From Chrysoperla carnea (taxonomy: Eukaryota > Arthropoda > Insecta > Neuroptera > Chrysopidae), in assembly GCF_905475395.1 (NCBI RefSeq), contig NC_058339.1, positions 20,220,001 through 20,284,000 of the forward strand: a DNA stretch of 64,000 nt, written 5' to 3'. Made by a program: the position numbers and the translations under genes. The notes under the pieces are model-generated. The model had not been told where the DNA came from and searched no databases. It saw nothing but the letters and a program-made list of their open reading frames with translations. Below, piece after piece: positions 44,871 to 59,000 of the stretch; position 1 is the stretch's first letter; every line of letters begins with the position of its first letter.

Positions 44871-47109
44871 AACTATATTTTATTTATACAGTAAAAAAGC
44901 ATGGGATGCTTATCTGCCAGCAATTTAAAATAACTGAAACCTTGTTTTTACGATAAAATGATTTTTCTTAATCACTCTATGTTTTCATTTTAGCTTATCG
45001 AAATTATTTTCTAGTTTTTAGTTCAGCTAATTATAAAAGTGTGGTTATGGCTTCCTTAAACTATTATTTATAGCTTTGTATTTGTCATATGCGCAGAATA
45101 AAATGGGTCATTTCGTTTACTCGAAAATTATGCATTTAAGATAAACTTTTTCTTATCTTTCATATTCTTTGAAAAATCTTTATCAATGAACATTCTTCCC
45201 TCTTTTTAGTGTTATTTATTAAAAATTGTGTATTTTAGGGAAAAGTACCTCTGATAAAGTTTGTGAAGCATAAAATATCCAAATATCCGATACGTTTATT
45301 TCTGTTCATGTTCATTGTTCATTGCTTAATTACCTGCACCTTGAATGTGACCTCTGTATCTTTTTTTCGCCGTGGAAGAAATTAAATCCAATTTACTGTG
45401 AGAGTTAAGAGAGATAATAGTTTCATAAAAGTTGTGTATTTTGTAATCTATCTGTATAAAGACTACATATACACGTTTATATAATAATAATACATTTAAA
45501 CAAACTCCCGCAATAACATGGCCGCGTGACCGCCAACACACACAAACACACAGATACTGTAGTAAGTGTATTCGTATGGCATGTCGTGTATAGTGAAGTA
45601 AGTGTTCATAAGTCATAGTTATATATATTATGAAGGCTTTGTTTACATACTGATTATTATAAAATAAACATACACATGAATTTTTTAAATAAACAATGTT
45701 ATTACCAACTTTGTTTATTATTGAAATTATACATACGTAGGTAGGTATACTTACATATATTTGCGGTTTAGAAAATTAAATATATGTATGGATGATTACT
45801 TTAAATTATTTTTTTATCTGTTTGATAATATAATATAATATAAGTTAGTAATGAATATTTTAGTTTCTTTTAATATTTAATTTGCTGTTGAAAAATCATA
45901 AGGAAATTTTCAAATGTTAAGTAATTTTTGTTTAATATAAAACTTAGATAATCTATTTATTTATTTGTATGATTAATGTGGTAAATATACACTGAATTAA
46001 TCAGTATTATTTACTTAATGTTAACGTTTTTTTTTTTTTTAGTATTAATTATCAAAGCATTATTGGGTCGGTGTCCATCACCATACATTGTTATTTGTAA
46101 TTACAGCTCTAGAAATAGTAGAATATTTTCTTATTAGTTCTGTTTCACGGGAAAGTTTTCAACTACTCCCACAGGCTTTTATTTGGCGGATACCCACTTC
46201 GTTCACCAGAAATTGAGTAAACAATGAAAAAATCCTTATATCGATACTGAATCAAAGGAGATATCTTGACAATTTTCTGCAGTTTTTAAGTTCTCGTTTA
46301 ATGGCCATCCTCTTTTACTCAGTGTCGAACCAAACTATTTTAGCTTTTGTTGTTCAAGTATCTTCCTAATAAAATAATAAAAAATGAATATCTGTCAAAT
46401 TGAAAAAGAATGTCACACTCACAAGAATTGTTGTCGATACAATAAGGATGTATGCTGATAGACACCGCAATTAGTAGTTTATATACCACAATGAGCCCCT
46501 CTTTTCCTAGTTACGTTGAGATTTGATGCACAATTAGAACGTGGAAGCCCCAGGTTGTATAAGCAGATCATAAGCACCATTTCCGAAACTAATTTGAATG
46601 TTGAAAGCCATGGAAAATCATATTCTTGAAGAAGTGCTGATTTTTAGCCTTAAAAGACATAAATAGGGCTTCAAATGCAGGAATAAACTTGAAATAAGTA
46701 TACACTAATTCAAAGACTTTAATTGGCTTCACCTGTGTGTACCCAATTTCAATTCCATGTTTGTATCTGCCGATATCTATCTACGTTAATTTGCCTGCAT
46801 TTGAAATTCATTATTCATTTGTTTATGAATATGTGAATGAAATTTGCATATATTTTAAGAACCAATTACAATACAAAAATACGGTAACCATCGATATGAT
46901 ATAATAATGGAATTTGAGTTATCAGCATGGAAAAACGTGGGGTGATTACTCTAAAATAGACATATTATAGGAATGACTATAAATAGGACACTGAACGCTT
47001 CTTAACAATGAATTTTAAATTAATTAAAGCGTGTTTTTAAGAAAAAAAACTTAAAGTAAATACAAAAATAAACATTTTTCATTATTCAACATGTGAATAT
47101 AGTCTTGAA
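44871..47109. other. Gene-free stretch right of the viral element
   Basis: No second viral hairpin was found. A fragment near 46183-46205 (ACTTCGTTCACCAG) resembles the Helitron end on the other strand. The rest is AT-rich without recognisable exons. Confidence 0.45.
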
Positions 47110-47345
47110 TGAAGTGGCACGTGTAAGCGTGATTGGTAGCTTCTCCACTGATGCCACGAGTCTTACATATAGTTGAGTCGTCGCTGGTCTTCCACCAAGA
47201 GAGTAGAGTCGAGTAGAGTGGAGAGTAGGTGTACTGTGCTTGTTTTAGACAACAAAGTGCAGTGTTGTGATCAACTAACTTCAGTTGAGTCAGACAGGCA
47301 GACGTTCTGTTGTGATAGTCTCACGACTCACGACTGATTCAAAAA
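47110..47345 (+). other. GC-richer, purine-repetitive patch; possible non-coding exon or promoter
   Basis: It contains GAGAGTAGAGTCGAGTAGAG followed by GGAGAGTAGG, then CTTCAGTTGAGTCAGAC, a match to the arthropod initiator core TCAGT. No long frame starts here. It is distinct from its AT-rich flanks. Confidence 0.25.
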
Positions 47346-47877
47346 CCTATTACATACTTACATATACATATAATGCCATTTAAAAATATAATAATGTACA
47401 TATTATATTATATATGTATGCTATAATAATTTAATAATATATCTCGGATACCTTGTAGTATTGACAATATATTTTGTATTGTAGTTTCAAATTGTATGCA
47501 CAATGAATTATGGTCGTATATAATTGTCTCACTACATATTATTATTATACATTCTTTTCTTATCTCGATATTATCAATATAATTTTCAATTCGTAATTTT
47601 AGTTTTGTTTTTATTAAATTGATTGTATCGATTTAAACTTAGTCGGATATGATATCAAATAAAACAGAGGTGTGATCTGAAAGCGTGTCATGCATTTTTT
47701 TGGATAGTTATTTAGAATTGAGCAAAATTTTTTTAAAGATCTTTTTATTACATTTATTCCTTGAAGTTTGATTTTCATTGATGGGGCAAAAGGTTTTGGG
47801 ACAATACTCTTTGTTTTATCGTTAAACAGTTAACTATTTGAACTTTGCTAAAAATTTTTTAACAATACTTTTCGTGT

Positions 47878-48070
47878 ATATCGTTTTGTATGAAACCATT
47901 TATCTCCAATTTCGATAAAACTCAGTATATAAGGTAATTTTGACCTAAAAAGAACAAAAATTGGGTGCAATTGATGACTGGTCAAATAGTTTTTGAGATA
48001 CGGACTAAAACCGATCCAAATATTGCGATATCTCAGAAGCTCTGCATCCAATTATTAAATTAACCTGATT
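47878..48070 (-). repeat. Single inverted monomer of the 13.4-kb satellite
   Basis: On the minus strand it reads GGATGCAGAGCTTCTGAGATATCGC, CCGTATCTCAAAAACTATTTG and CCTTATATACTGAGTTTTAT, as in the array. It keeps a 50-codon open stretch like that of the array units. Confidence 0.8.
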
Positions 48071-49864
48071 TTTTGTTCAACATTTTTTTTACAACCATTT
48101 TTAAAAGCATGTTCATTTGTTTTTGTCTGTCTGTGATTAATAAATGAGTTTAGAAATAGTGCTTTATGTACAAAGACGCTTCCACAATAATTTCTGGATT
48201 AACACAAAACAAAACTGAGTAATGGTTTTAAAATCCACACGAGCGAAGCTGCTGTTTTATTTATAAACAATAAAAAGTGAGAGTTGTGTACAAAACCTGA
48301 TAAACTAAGATAATATAAAGAGATACAAAACATATAAAACTGACAATACTGACATAAAATTGTAAAACGAAGGATTGCAACAATACTGTCGTGGAGTGAT
48401 CAAAAGTCAAGGTAAACTATAAATACCATCTGTCAAGAAGTCAAATAATTTAATTTGTTTACAACTTTTGTAGTAAAATACGCAAAAGGTAAATTCAAGA
48501 TTAAAGATTCATAAAAATGGAAAACTATAAATATATCACGGTGGCAGGTCTAATTTTCAAAACTCAAATTATGACGTAATTTCAAGTTCATCTTAACGCA
48601 AACATTGTCTATTACTAAATTTAAAGCCCTAACTTGATCTGACCATTATCAGAGTTTGTCGAGCGATTGCGATAAATGCTATGAATTCCAGAGATCAAGT
48701 GATGCAGAGCTTGATTTTTGGTGTGATTTGGCATAATTTCCGAGTTATTGAAATATTGCTATGGTAGGTATACGTTCGAAGTAATTATTTTTAGTCTTTT
48801 TCGGCATAAATAACTCCAAATTGATAACAATTACGTCATAGTACTGCGGACAAATAGATAAATAAAAGCAGAATATCTAAGTTGGAGTCAAATCTTGCAG
48901 GCTAGATTTATCGAAAAATCACTCTTAATTATACTCTTAAGAAATCAACGTAGAGGGAGTCATAGTAGTAGTTAGAAGAACTATTTAGATATGAAAGCAC
49001 TACTAGTATAATATCCTAATCTCATATTGCTGTAACATCGACTTGGGACGACTTGAATCGTATTTTTTCGAGCATTCTCTTTCTCGTCGAAATACCGACA
49101 AAACAACAACAAGAAAATACTAAATCAAGAACTTCTCATTAAAATATCGTTTTATTGAAAGAGGGTCATTGTTTTAATCGGGAACAATTACTTTAACAAC
49201 ATGTTATTTGCTACAAAATGTCGATAGATATATGTATAATATTAAAATAAAAATTTTTTAATCGAAAGTGAAATATCTAGAATTCTGAGCTATAATGGCT
49301 CACTAATAGTGGGTAAGTATTTTTATTCTATTGAATAATATATATACATATTCCACTTATTTAAATAAAAACAAAAACCTCGCTTGTTAACCGCCTTTAG
49401 CAGTAAAACAAAGAAACAATTATATCTGTATTACATCATGTGAATATAGATCTAAACTTCGAAGAGGAATGCTTAAAGTAATACTATGTTATATGGTATT
49501 ACTTCAAAATATACTGGTCAAGTGTGAAGCCACGATGTGATAATATAAGTAAAGACGTATATTGACATTTTGAAAGGTAATGTTTCGAAATCGATTCAGT
49601 TTGGAAAAGGCATGACGTATAATTTTAACATATAAATAATTACTATTTAAATGAATGGTAAAATATACCTGGCTCAATTCATTTGTAACAGTGAAATGGA
49701 AAAATAATTAGGTAATACAAAACAATAATTCAAAAGAACAAAGTCAACTCAAATATTTCAATTTTGATTAAAATATTTCCAAAAATTTGTCCCAAAAAAT
49801 GATAGCTCTAAGTATCATTTTCATCTCATCTAATGTTCTTGACCATCACTTTGATGTTGATTTA
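48071..49864. other. Gene-free stretch
   Basis: AT-rich; no exon or clear element was recognised. Confidence 0.45.
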
Positions 49865-50060
49865 AGAAGAAGTGTTATAAGGTTAAAGTCTTTATCAGTG
49901 CGTCTATGTGTTTCTCAGTGGCATCGTAGCCCCTAAACGGTCGAACCGACTCGATTGTGAACATTTTATAACAAAGTTTCCAAAAATCGGTTTACAAGGA
50001 ATAAATCGCATTTGTCGGGGGTTTTTTAAATTTTGTAAATTTCACTTGTTCGATCTTGTT
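49865..50060 (+). repeat. Dispersed repeat, copy 2
   Basis: It matches 32588-32825 in order: GTGTTATAAG, TGGCATCGTAGCCCCTAAACGG, TTTGTCGGGGGTTTTTTAAA and TTTTGTAAATTTCA. Confidence 0.7.
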
Positions 50061-50489
50061 TTGGTACGATATCCTCAAAGATAAAAGAATTTTTACGAAT
50101 GCAGCCAGTATAATACATACATGATAATATGAAACTATTTATTATATTTGTGTGTAACGTTATACACACAAATCATGGTTATGGATACATGCATGGTAAT
50201 ATTATATTATTTTATAGGTATTATACCCTTATGGGTATAGCTAGTCCATTATATACAAATTATAAAAAATTAAAAACAAATTATTTTATTAGAATATCTT
50301 ATTATTCGTTTTTTACAATATAAGCAGGGGAACATGTTGTACCTTAGATTCTAGATTATTTCAATTTCGTGAGGGGTATTGCTGGCTACGAGACAGAAAA
50401 TGACAAATTTCACTTAACAGAGGGCAAACAACCGAGAAGATTGTTGTTCATATGCTTTTGATTTTAATACTTCAGTCCTAACTTCAAAG
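50061..50489. other. Gene-free stretch
   Basis: A 64-codon frame at 50129-50323 has no recognisable feature. Nothing else is seen. Confidence 0.4.
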
Positions 50490-51012
50490 GTAGCACGGGA
50501 TTGCCCAAACGTCCTTAAACAACCTGGCGGAACTAATCAATATAAACCTGGTATGGGTACCGAGGCACAGAAACATTCCAGGAAATTGGCAAGCTGATGA
50601 GCTTGCTAGAAATGGTACAATGCTGTACAAAGCATTAATAAGCATCCGGGAGTTCCGTTTGTGAACTGCAAGTTGCTTCTTAAAGAGGATATCTTAAGAA
50701 GGGCCAATTTTAGAGGAAGGAACGTACTTGTGGTACGACAAGACAGATATGGTCTGAATACAATCGTAGGCGATCCGAAGATCTTATATCGGTTCCAAAG
50801 GCCTCTATTAGCAAAGTTATTGCGGCTATTACAGGACAATGGCTGAGCAACAGGCATGCTGAACGCCTGGGCCTGACAGTGTATCACGACTATTTCAGGA
50901 GCTGTCACAGTGTGGAGGAGGAGTAGACGATGTCTCATCTTCTCTGTCACTGTCCAGCTCGTGCCATGATGAGGTGGACTTATTTGAGCCAGTGTCATTG
51001 TAAAGTGTTTCA
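50490..51012 (+). pseudogene. Decayed LINE 3' end: RNase H and C-terminal zinc region, copy 1
   Basis: NNLAELININLVWVPRHRNI followed by PGNWQADELARNG is the end of a LINE-type RNase H domain, read from about 50515 after an upstream frame shift. A stop at about 50662 and more shifts follow. The last part (about 50870-50975) matches the zinc region of copy 2 at 62183. It is a remnant of an I/R1/Jockey-type non-LTR element; no reverse transcriptase part is here. Confidence 0.75.
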
Positions 51013-53937
51013 AGTATAATTAAGGTGTTAAGAGGGGGAGTTGTCAAAGAACATTAGGGCTGCATCAATGATACATTTCGGTCTTGTACTATGAATTGCA
51101 TTTAATTAAATAAATATTTGGTTTTTATTGATAGCTGTTGAATTTCCTGCAGAAAAACGGTATAAGAATGATAATTGTGCTGTAAGTAATAGTCTCATCT
51201 TAGTTGTTATATTTCACAAAATTTCTTTAAAAACCGTATTATAAATGGTGATCTAACGTAGGTGCAGCACTCTCTCAAAATGTATACGTATATGGTCTTG
51301 CTTATTGACTGGTTCAAGTCAATATCTCAAATTCATAGTAGAATAATATGTGATTACAGTAATTTGTAAGCTAATATCATTCTTCACTAGTTCAGTAGGC
51401 AATCAATAAACTGTTTTTTTTTCGTTTTATTTTTGTTAAACATCATATATTATTTCGATTTTCTAATATATTTTGGCTAGAGGGTCGCTCAGAAACTGTT
51501 ATTGAATATTTTGGCTAGAGGGTCTCTTGGAATATTATTGAATAAGCAGGTGAATTTTAAAAGCATAATCATTACTTATGGTTATTCTTCTGAAGCAGAG
51601 TTGAACTATGATAGAAACATTAAGAATTTAAAAAACGGATTCTAAAAAAAGACTAAGCAAAAATTGATAATTTTATATGTATTTGAGAAATATTACAACA
51701 AAAAAGTCTTCTGGGAGGTTTCACCCCAACTCTCGTATTGGAATGTTCATTGTTTTATTTCATTGAAAACTAAATAATCAATATATAAGCATACTTCAAA
51801 AGTTTCGAATTGATTTATAATATAACTTTCTTTGGTGGTCGATAAAAATATTTCTTAATAGTTAATTAGGTATTTTTTAATAATCAAAGTTCTCCGCAAA
51901 ATGAGTGTTTCTTGAAAGCATATACAGTTTGAAATAATATTATATTAAAAAAAAAAAAAAGTGTAATTTGACCGCTTAAAAAACAGCCGCATAGATTACT
52001 CATAGAAATCCGATCAAACTATTTTTGATGAAGTATATGGAAGGACGTACTCGAAAATATTATAAGTTGCTCTCTTTAATCTATGTGTAAGTATAATTTC
52101 AATTGGTTTACGGAAAATCAGAGTACCAGACAATATGCGAAACAAGCAGGAACAGCCAATCCTAACCTTGCTTTTGATATCATTTTTATTCAAAAAAAAT
52201 TTATACTTGATATACTCTTTTTATTTTAGATTGAGCATGCTTTCAGGATGATTGATTCCAATTAAATTTGGATAAAAATCCCATTGGCAGAAGAAGGGGA
52301 ACGAATTCAATAATTAAAGGATGTAATTGTATGAAAAATTGTAAACTTTCTAATAACTTTAGAGCTTTTTGGGTTGCTCCGTTTAAATTTCAAGAAAAAA
52401 AGGAATAGGAAAAAGTATACAAAAATTAATGGATGCGATTTTTTTTTGAAAATATTTTTGATTGCTCTGGTATAATTAACAAAATAATAACTCTTTTGCA
52501 AAAAAAAAAAAACCTAAAAATGCACAAAGTAGTGGAAAATAAGTTTGAAATTAATACTTCTATTATGAATTTCCTTGACTTCAAAATGTAATTGTACATA
52601 ATTATTTTCTACTTTTTTGTGCATTATTTGAAGTTGTTTATATTTTTTGTAACAAAAGTTTTTTATTATAAAAGATTAAATGATATAAGAAACTATTTAT
52701 CGCAAAGGTATCTCAATAGATTGAATATCATTATCCATTAACAAATATTCCTTGATCTACTTCTCAATAAATAATAATCTAAACAAATAATATATAATTA
52801 ATTCATGTTTATCAATTGATTCTTAAGCATAACATACACTACAGTCATTTAAAACCGAATATTCCACAGGGCTTTCAAATCACAGAAACAAGGGAAATAT
52901 TTTTTGACCTGTAAAGATTAATGATTATAATTCAAAACTAAAGTTTATAGCTCTAACGTGAACTAAACATACCGATTTTTAGACTTTAATGTTCAGAAAA
53001 ACGAAAAATTTTCAAATTACTTATTATTAAACACAAGTTATATTACTGGTAGAGATAGTGAATTTAAAATCAATAAAAAAGTTTCTTATATTTTAGGATA
53101 ACTCGAAGGAAACACGATGAAAGTCTGTTTTCTGATGAGTGTCTGTTTTCAGTCACTCTTGAAAACGAAGATGTTATTACCAACAAATGTAAACAAATAA
53201 CTAAAAAGTAATCTTTTCTATGTAAAATATATTCGAAATACTAAAAATTTTGAATATTACTCTTTGAATTCGAAAACTAAGAACTGAAGATAAAGCATTG
53301 ATCTTTTTTCGTAGGATTTGGAAGGTGATCTCCCAAGATAACTGTACTAACATATTAGTTTGTTTATCATGTAAAGATAAAAATCAAAAATAAGAATATA
53401 AAACCAAAAACTTATTAAATACCATTAATGAATGAACATAAATCATATTAATTAGTCCTAATTGAATGTTGATTTATTAATTGACTTAAATATATTAACT
53501 TAAGTACTTTTAAGTATGTAATTTAAACAAAAAAATATAATACATTGACTGCTGCATGCCTGACATGAAACAAACATATGCTTGAAAAAAAAAATACAAA
53601 AACATTTCCATTGATAACAAATAAACAAAACAAAAATGTCAATAATTCTTATGAATTATTACAATGACCTAAATTAAGCACAATTATGTTTATATATTGA
53701 AAAATATTTAAAAAATATGTGAAACTTCATGTTATAAAATTATTTTATTTAATCTACCTACTTAAGTACTTCTCGAAAAATGTAGAATAGAATAATAAAA
53801 AACGAGAGAAGACGATATTTTGTATGTATACTATTAGTAAAATAATTTGACTTGTAGTGTCTAAATAGTGAATTAGTAAACATAACAAAAATAGTCTTTT
53901 AACAGTTTTCCTACCTGGCCTGAGTTTATATGATATA
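51013..53937. other. Gene-free stretch
   Basis: A short direct repeat (TTTTGGCTAGAGGGTC) lies at about 51471 and 51510. Otherwise AT-rich DNA without recognisable genes. Confidence 0.45.
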
Positions 53938-54025
53938 TGGTGGAAGCGCCGATAAGAGTAAAACAATTGAATTTTTGTATATATTATTATGTATAAGTAT
54001 TAATTCCTTGCGTTTCCACCATTCA
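53938..54025. mobile_element. Mini-hairpin element, GTGCAGGGAA family (diverged)
   Basis: TGGTGGAAGCGCC faces CCTTGCGTTTCCACCATTC with about 55 bp of AT-rich loop; the outer GGTGGAA / TTTCCACC match the copy at 42196. Confidence 0.6.
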
Positions 54026-55443
54026 AATAAAGTACTTTTTTTTACATTATTTCTGTATTTTTGTTGGGCAAAAAACAACGAAATCATAAATGTTTTAGTG
54101 AGAAAAATATTGTTTGAAACCCAACTCACCTTAACTAACAAAATGTACAAAAACTCTGAATGCTCTAAACATTAGAGACACCCCAATTAAACATTATTAA
54201 TTTTTTGTTTGAGTACCCCTGTAGACTTTCACCACAATTAAAAATGAAGAATAAATATAAAATGATGAATTTTATACTAGTTTGCAGCTATAAAAATTCT
54301 TTAACTAATTCTGAATAATATATCCAACCCATGGTGATTGTATCCTTAGCAGGCCAGGCTTACAACTTACTGATTAAGTATGTTATTTTGTTCATTACAA
54401 GACAATTACAAGAATCAAATTTCAAGATTTTGAACTTAATCTTATTGTCTTTAAGTTTTTAATATCTTTACTTAATCTTATAGTCTTTAAGTTTTGCATT
54501 GTGGAGCGAGTAAGTTCAACTTATTAGAAATTTAGTTACAGGTACGCGATATAATAAAAGCTTATATACGTAGATTTTTCATTCGATTTCTGTGACATTT
54601 ATTCATATCTTTCACTGATTTTCCTAGAATTTTCCTTCCTTTTACATGGAGCTTTCTAATTCTTTCTGGTATTCTTTTCCTGTAACGAATCGAGTATACT
54701 TTTATTAACCTTGAAAGTAAAGATCCTATCCAAAGTGCTTTGGCTTTCACCTTTGATATGAACAACTAACACTTGAAACATTTTTCTGTAACTGATTTTC
54801 CTCGGGAGAAAATCCTCAAACAGAATCTTAATACCCACTTGCCACCCTGTTTGTACACAAACATAGCTTTTCAAAAAACGTAGTAACATTATAGCCCACT
54901 TAAAACGAAAAAAGAACATTAATCTATTCGATTTCATTATTTATATATTTCGATTTCAGGTCGAATACAAACACTTCTATAAGAAAGTTAAAAAATACCT
55001 GAAGCTTTTAATTATTTATTGATCAAGATAGATCTAATCACTTTATAATGAAGTGCGTAATACATTTACATATTTTGTATAAGACTAGTAGCTTGATTTT
55101 AGTGACTAATTATAACAATTTTGTGTGTCATTAAAAAAGTAATAGCGATTAATTCTATGGTATCAAACAAACTAACTATCTAGTTAGTCAGTTGTTCTGT
55201 GTTATTTGTTTAAAAATCAGTTTTAATCATATTTAGTATGGACATTTATAACATTATTTTTGAATTAAAATTCTTACCATATATAATTATTAATTGAAAA
55301 TATTTCTATGTCGTCATCCTGTGTGGTCAATTATATATTTTACTAAATGTAGTCAAATTCTCAAATTTCAGAATAAAACGAGACAATTTGAAAATATTTG
55401 TGATAAGGAATCCAAAATATTGAAGTTATTTGCGATATTTACC
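54026..55443. other. Gene-free stretch
   Basis: Overlapping minus-strand frames at 54562-54937 are basic but have no recognisable domain. They could be part of an old mobile element. Confidence 0.4.
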
Positions 55444-56005
55444 TTAAGGTAGTTCCTCCGCGACCGTCCAGTCAAAAAGTTTTGGACTAATACTATCATT
55501 CAGTGCATTAACTGTGCTATGACTATTATACATATACCATATATTATTTTCACAAGACTGTAGTTCCTCACTACTGTTTCTAGTATACATATAAACACAC
55601 ACACTATGACATATGCCTTTAACATTAGTCTTCATATCTTTTCCACAAAAATCATCGCTAAAACGAGTTATTTATTTAAGTTTTTTATCGAAACTATATG
55701 GTAAATAATTTTTATTTTTATTTATATATTTTCTAAATATAGTATTCTACATTATATTAGTTTTTCATAGAGATGGTGGACGTCATTCATTGGTAAATAA
55801 ATATAATATTTGTAAATTTGTGTATTTTTATACACTTCTCCCATGTACACGTACAAATTGCGTCACTTTTAATTGCTAATATCTCATGTATGGCATGGTA
55901 AATCATCTTCTAATTTTAACAGCAAGTGTATTATGAATTAAATATTTTATATTCTGAGTTTTGAGAAATTCTTGGAATATCACTTTCGTGTAGGTACTAC
56001 CTTAA
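55444..56005 (-). mobile_element. TTAA-flanked MITE, 562 bp, inverted copy
   Basis: It is the reverse complement of the element at 34792-35353 and has the same length to the base, with TTAA at both ends. Differences are few (for example GGACGTCATTCATTGG here for the CAATGAATGACGTTC region there). Confidence 0.93.
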
Positions 56006-59000
56006 AATAGAAATTACAACATTTATGAATCATCTATTTAGAATCAACAATACAATATGACTGTGGATACAAATGTTTTTGAGATATTCTCAAGAATTCT
56101 GGAATAGAGGATAATCCTGATGTCAAATTGGTCATATGGTAATATATAAAAATGTAAAACTAGACTAGAAAATGTCTAAACAATGACAAAATTTGGAAGT
56201 GAAATAAGTGATATAAGCAATCATTTATAAACTTTATGGCAATATCCACGTATGACGTGACTAGTGGGTATCTTGCATACTAGTAAAGATTTATAAAAAC
56301 CAACTTCACTTTTATATTCGTGAAGTGAGAATTATCATCTGAAGTGATAAAAAATTTAGTCCGATCCCCTATTACAGGAATAAGAGTGATACGGGTTTCC
56401 GATATTTGTGGTTCTTTATCCTTAAAAATTTAGTCTCATAAAACCATTTTTATGTCTAAGAAAATGTTCATAACAAATTTTAATCACTTAAGTTGCACAT
56501 TAAAACAGATTAAACCACTAATACTTGTATTTTGTCATCTTAATAAAGGTCCACCATATATTTGTGGAAATTTTGAAGAAAGCTTTTAAGACCTTTTTGT
56601 TATTAATAAAGATAATAATTAAAGATGAAACTAATGACGATCTCAAGATATAGAGATAAAATTAATTTCTTTTTTCTCACTTGATATTAGTGGGATCACC
56701 ATAATATTTCAGTCCAATGATAAATCCGAATATTTTGTGAAATCTAGCTCTAACTTTGCATATATATGGTGATTTTAGTTGGTTTCATTTTATTGATTCA
56801 GTGATTACATATCTATGTTACGCTACTTTATAAAGTATTTTGTACCAAATTAATAATTATTTCTTAAAAAATGTTTTTCCTGTAATATGTAAATATTTGA
56901 ATTTTAAATTTCTTAGAACATAATTTTGTGTTATAATGTAACCATTAATTTTAACTACTTCTTTCATTTCGAAAACTTTTGGACAAATAGATAAATACTT
57001 TAAAAAAACTGAATTCAGTTTACTATCTATAATTATTGTTAATTATTTCCGTTATTTCAAAGTTATTTTTCTTTTTTTACTTTTGAATAACACATCATTA
57101 GAAAGGGGCAAAGTGTTATAATTATACAATTTTGATGAATCCACAGAAATTAAACTAGCCACCGTTTTTTTCACATTCTGCTAGCAACAGTTATGAAGTT
57201 AGCTACAGCAGTTTTTTTCATACTTTGCCAATTAGAGATACATGCTACGCCAATTTTCATAGAAACCATTATTTATTCTGATTAGGTAATGCAAAATTGG
57301 GTTTGTTTACTGTTAGAAATAGTTATCATTAATTACCTATGTCAATAAGATTTACTACTAATTAACTCAACTTTTTTGTAATGTTTCATGTTTAGAAATT
57401 ATATTTGGCATAATGACTGAGCTACAACAACGGTATAAGGCGCGTATACATTATCTGGAGTTCGAGATAAGACGCACATAAAAGACTACATAAACGCAGA
57501 GAAAGTATTAATGATTTAAGGAACGTACCATAGTGTACCTTGGTTCGAAGTAACGTCCTGTGCTAATGATCAGTGAACTTTATTATAATTATTATAATTC
57601 TGAAACTGTTACGGATCGTTCAGAGAAAAGAGTGCCTACTGTTTCAATCACATACCTCTATGATAATTTGTCTTGGCTGAACTGTAAAAGTTATATGTTG
57701 AATACAGCTCTTAAACTAGTGTGTAACTCGTGCTGTATTTGGTGTGGATAATCATTTAGTACTGAAATTTTCAGCAACAAAAAAAAAATGTTGCGGAGAA
57801 AAATTTCCATTGATATTTTTTTATGTAATAGGCTTAGAAACATACATCTGTAAATTATTTATCAAGATACCACCGGTATCTTGCCGGTTCCAATATACGT
57901 GTATCAATGAATTACAATCCTAAAGTTTCTGAATATTTTTTCTTGAAATAAATATTTTAAAATTTGTTTTTAAGGTGAGGCTTGTAACACTATTAAGTTT
58001 TAACAGATTTAACAATCATAATTTATATAATATTTAGTGAATAAAAATGTTTTTATTATTATTTTTAATGCCATTAGGTATGTATGTATGTATGTATATA
58101 TATAATTAACGGAAGAATATTATGCTAATTTATTAACTATTTGCTACCGGCAAAGTATAATGAGCAATATCCAAGTGCCATATGAGATTCATAAATTATT
58201 TAAAATTAATGTCAACAGATAATGTAGAATAAATAATTTTTAAAAGTATTCACATCATTTTTTTAACGGAATTTTGCATAGTGCTTCTAAGTATATATTT
58301 GCAGACAATTATGGACAAAAATTACAAAAAAACTTATTACATTTCATATCTTGTTCACTAATTTTCGACCGACAAGCACAGACTAGATAGCATATATTGG
58401 AATAATCTCGTCATGTCATTCTAAAATTATCGATGTTCCGTTCGATTCTAACACAATAGAATCGATTCTCGTTTAAATTGAACTCTATTATTTTTGAAGC
58501 TTTTTAACAATAAATAAATTTTTTTTTGTTTTTGCGAAAATTTCATTTAAAAAAAATATATTCGAAACTGCTAGAACTTTTTGAACATGTTGTCAGTACC
58601 TAAATAAAGGTAATTGAAAAGTGGTAAGCATTAATTTTAGTTCCTGTGGTGAATTCATCAGGTTTTGTGAAGAATAAAACATAAGAAAAAGGTACAGGAA
58701 ACTTTCTTTTCATTAGTCTGTATATTTTTGAGCAAATGACTTCAAACTTGTTTTCATTTTAAATTTTTTCATAGTACTTTAAAAATTGTATTTATATTTT
58801 TTTCAATAAACGTTAAATTTTTCAACGTTAAATACACCGAATTTCAATCGCCAATAACTCGGCAAGAATGACTTTTCGAAATATACTTGAATGCAATTTT
58901 TTTCCTATATTTCATCGCTATATCGTAATCGTTTTCATCGTCACAGTGTCAAAAAATATATTTTGTGTATTAATTACCATAAAATTTATTATCATTTAAG

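Noticed and set aside
54562..54937. Basic minus-strand frames, considered as a reverse transcriptase remnant
   Set aside because: No RT, RNase H or nuclease motif could be found; composition alone is not evidence.
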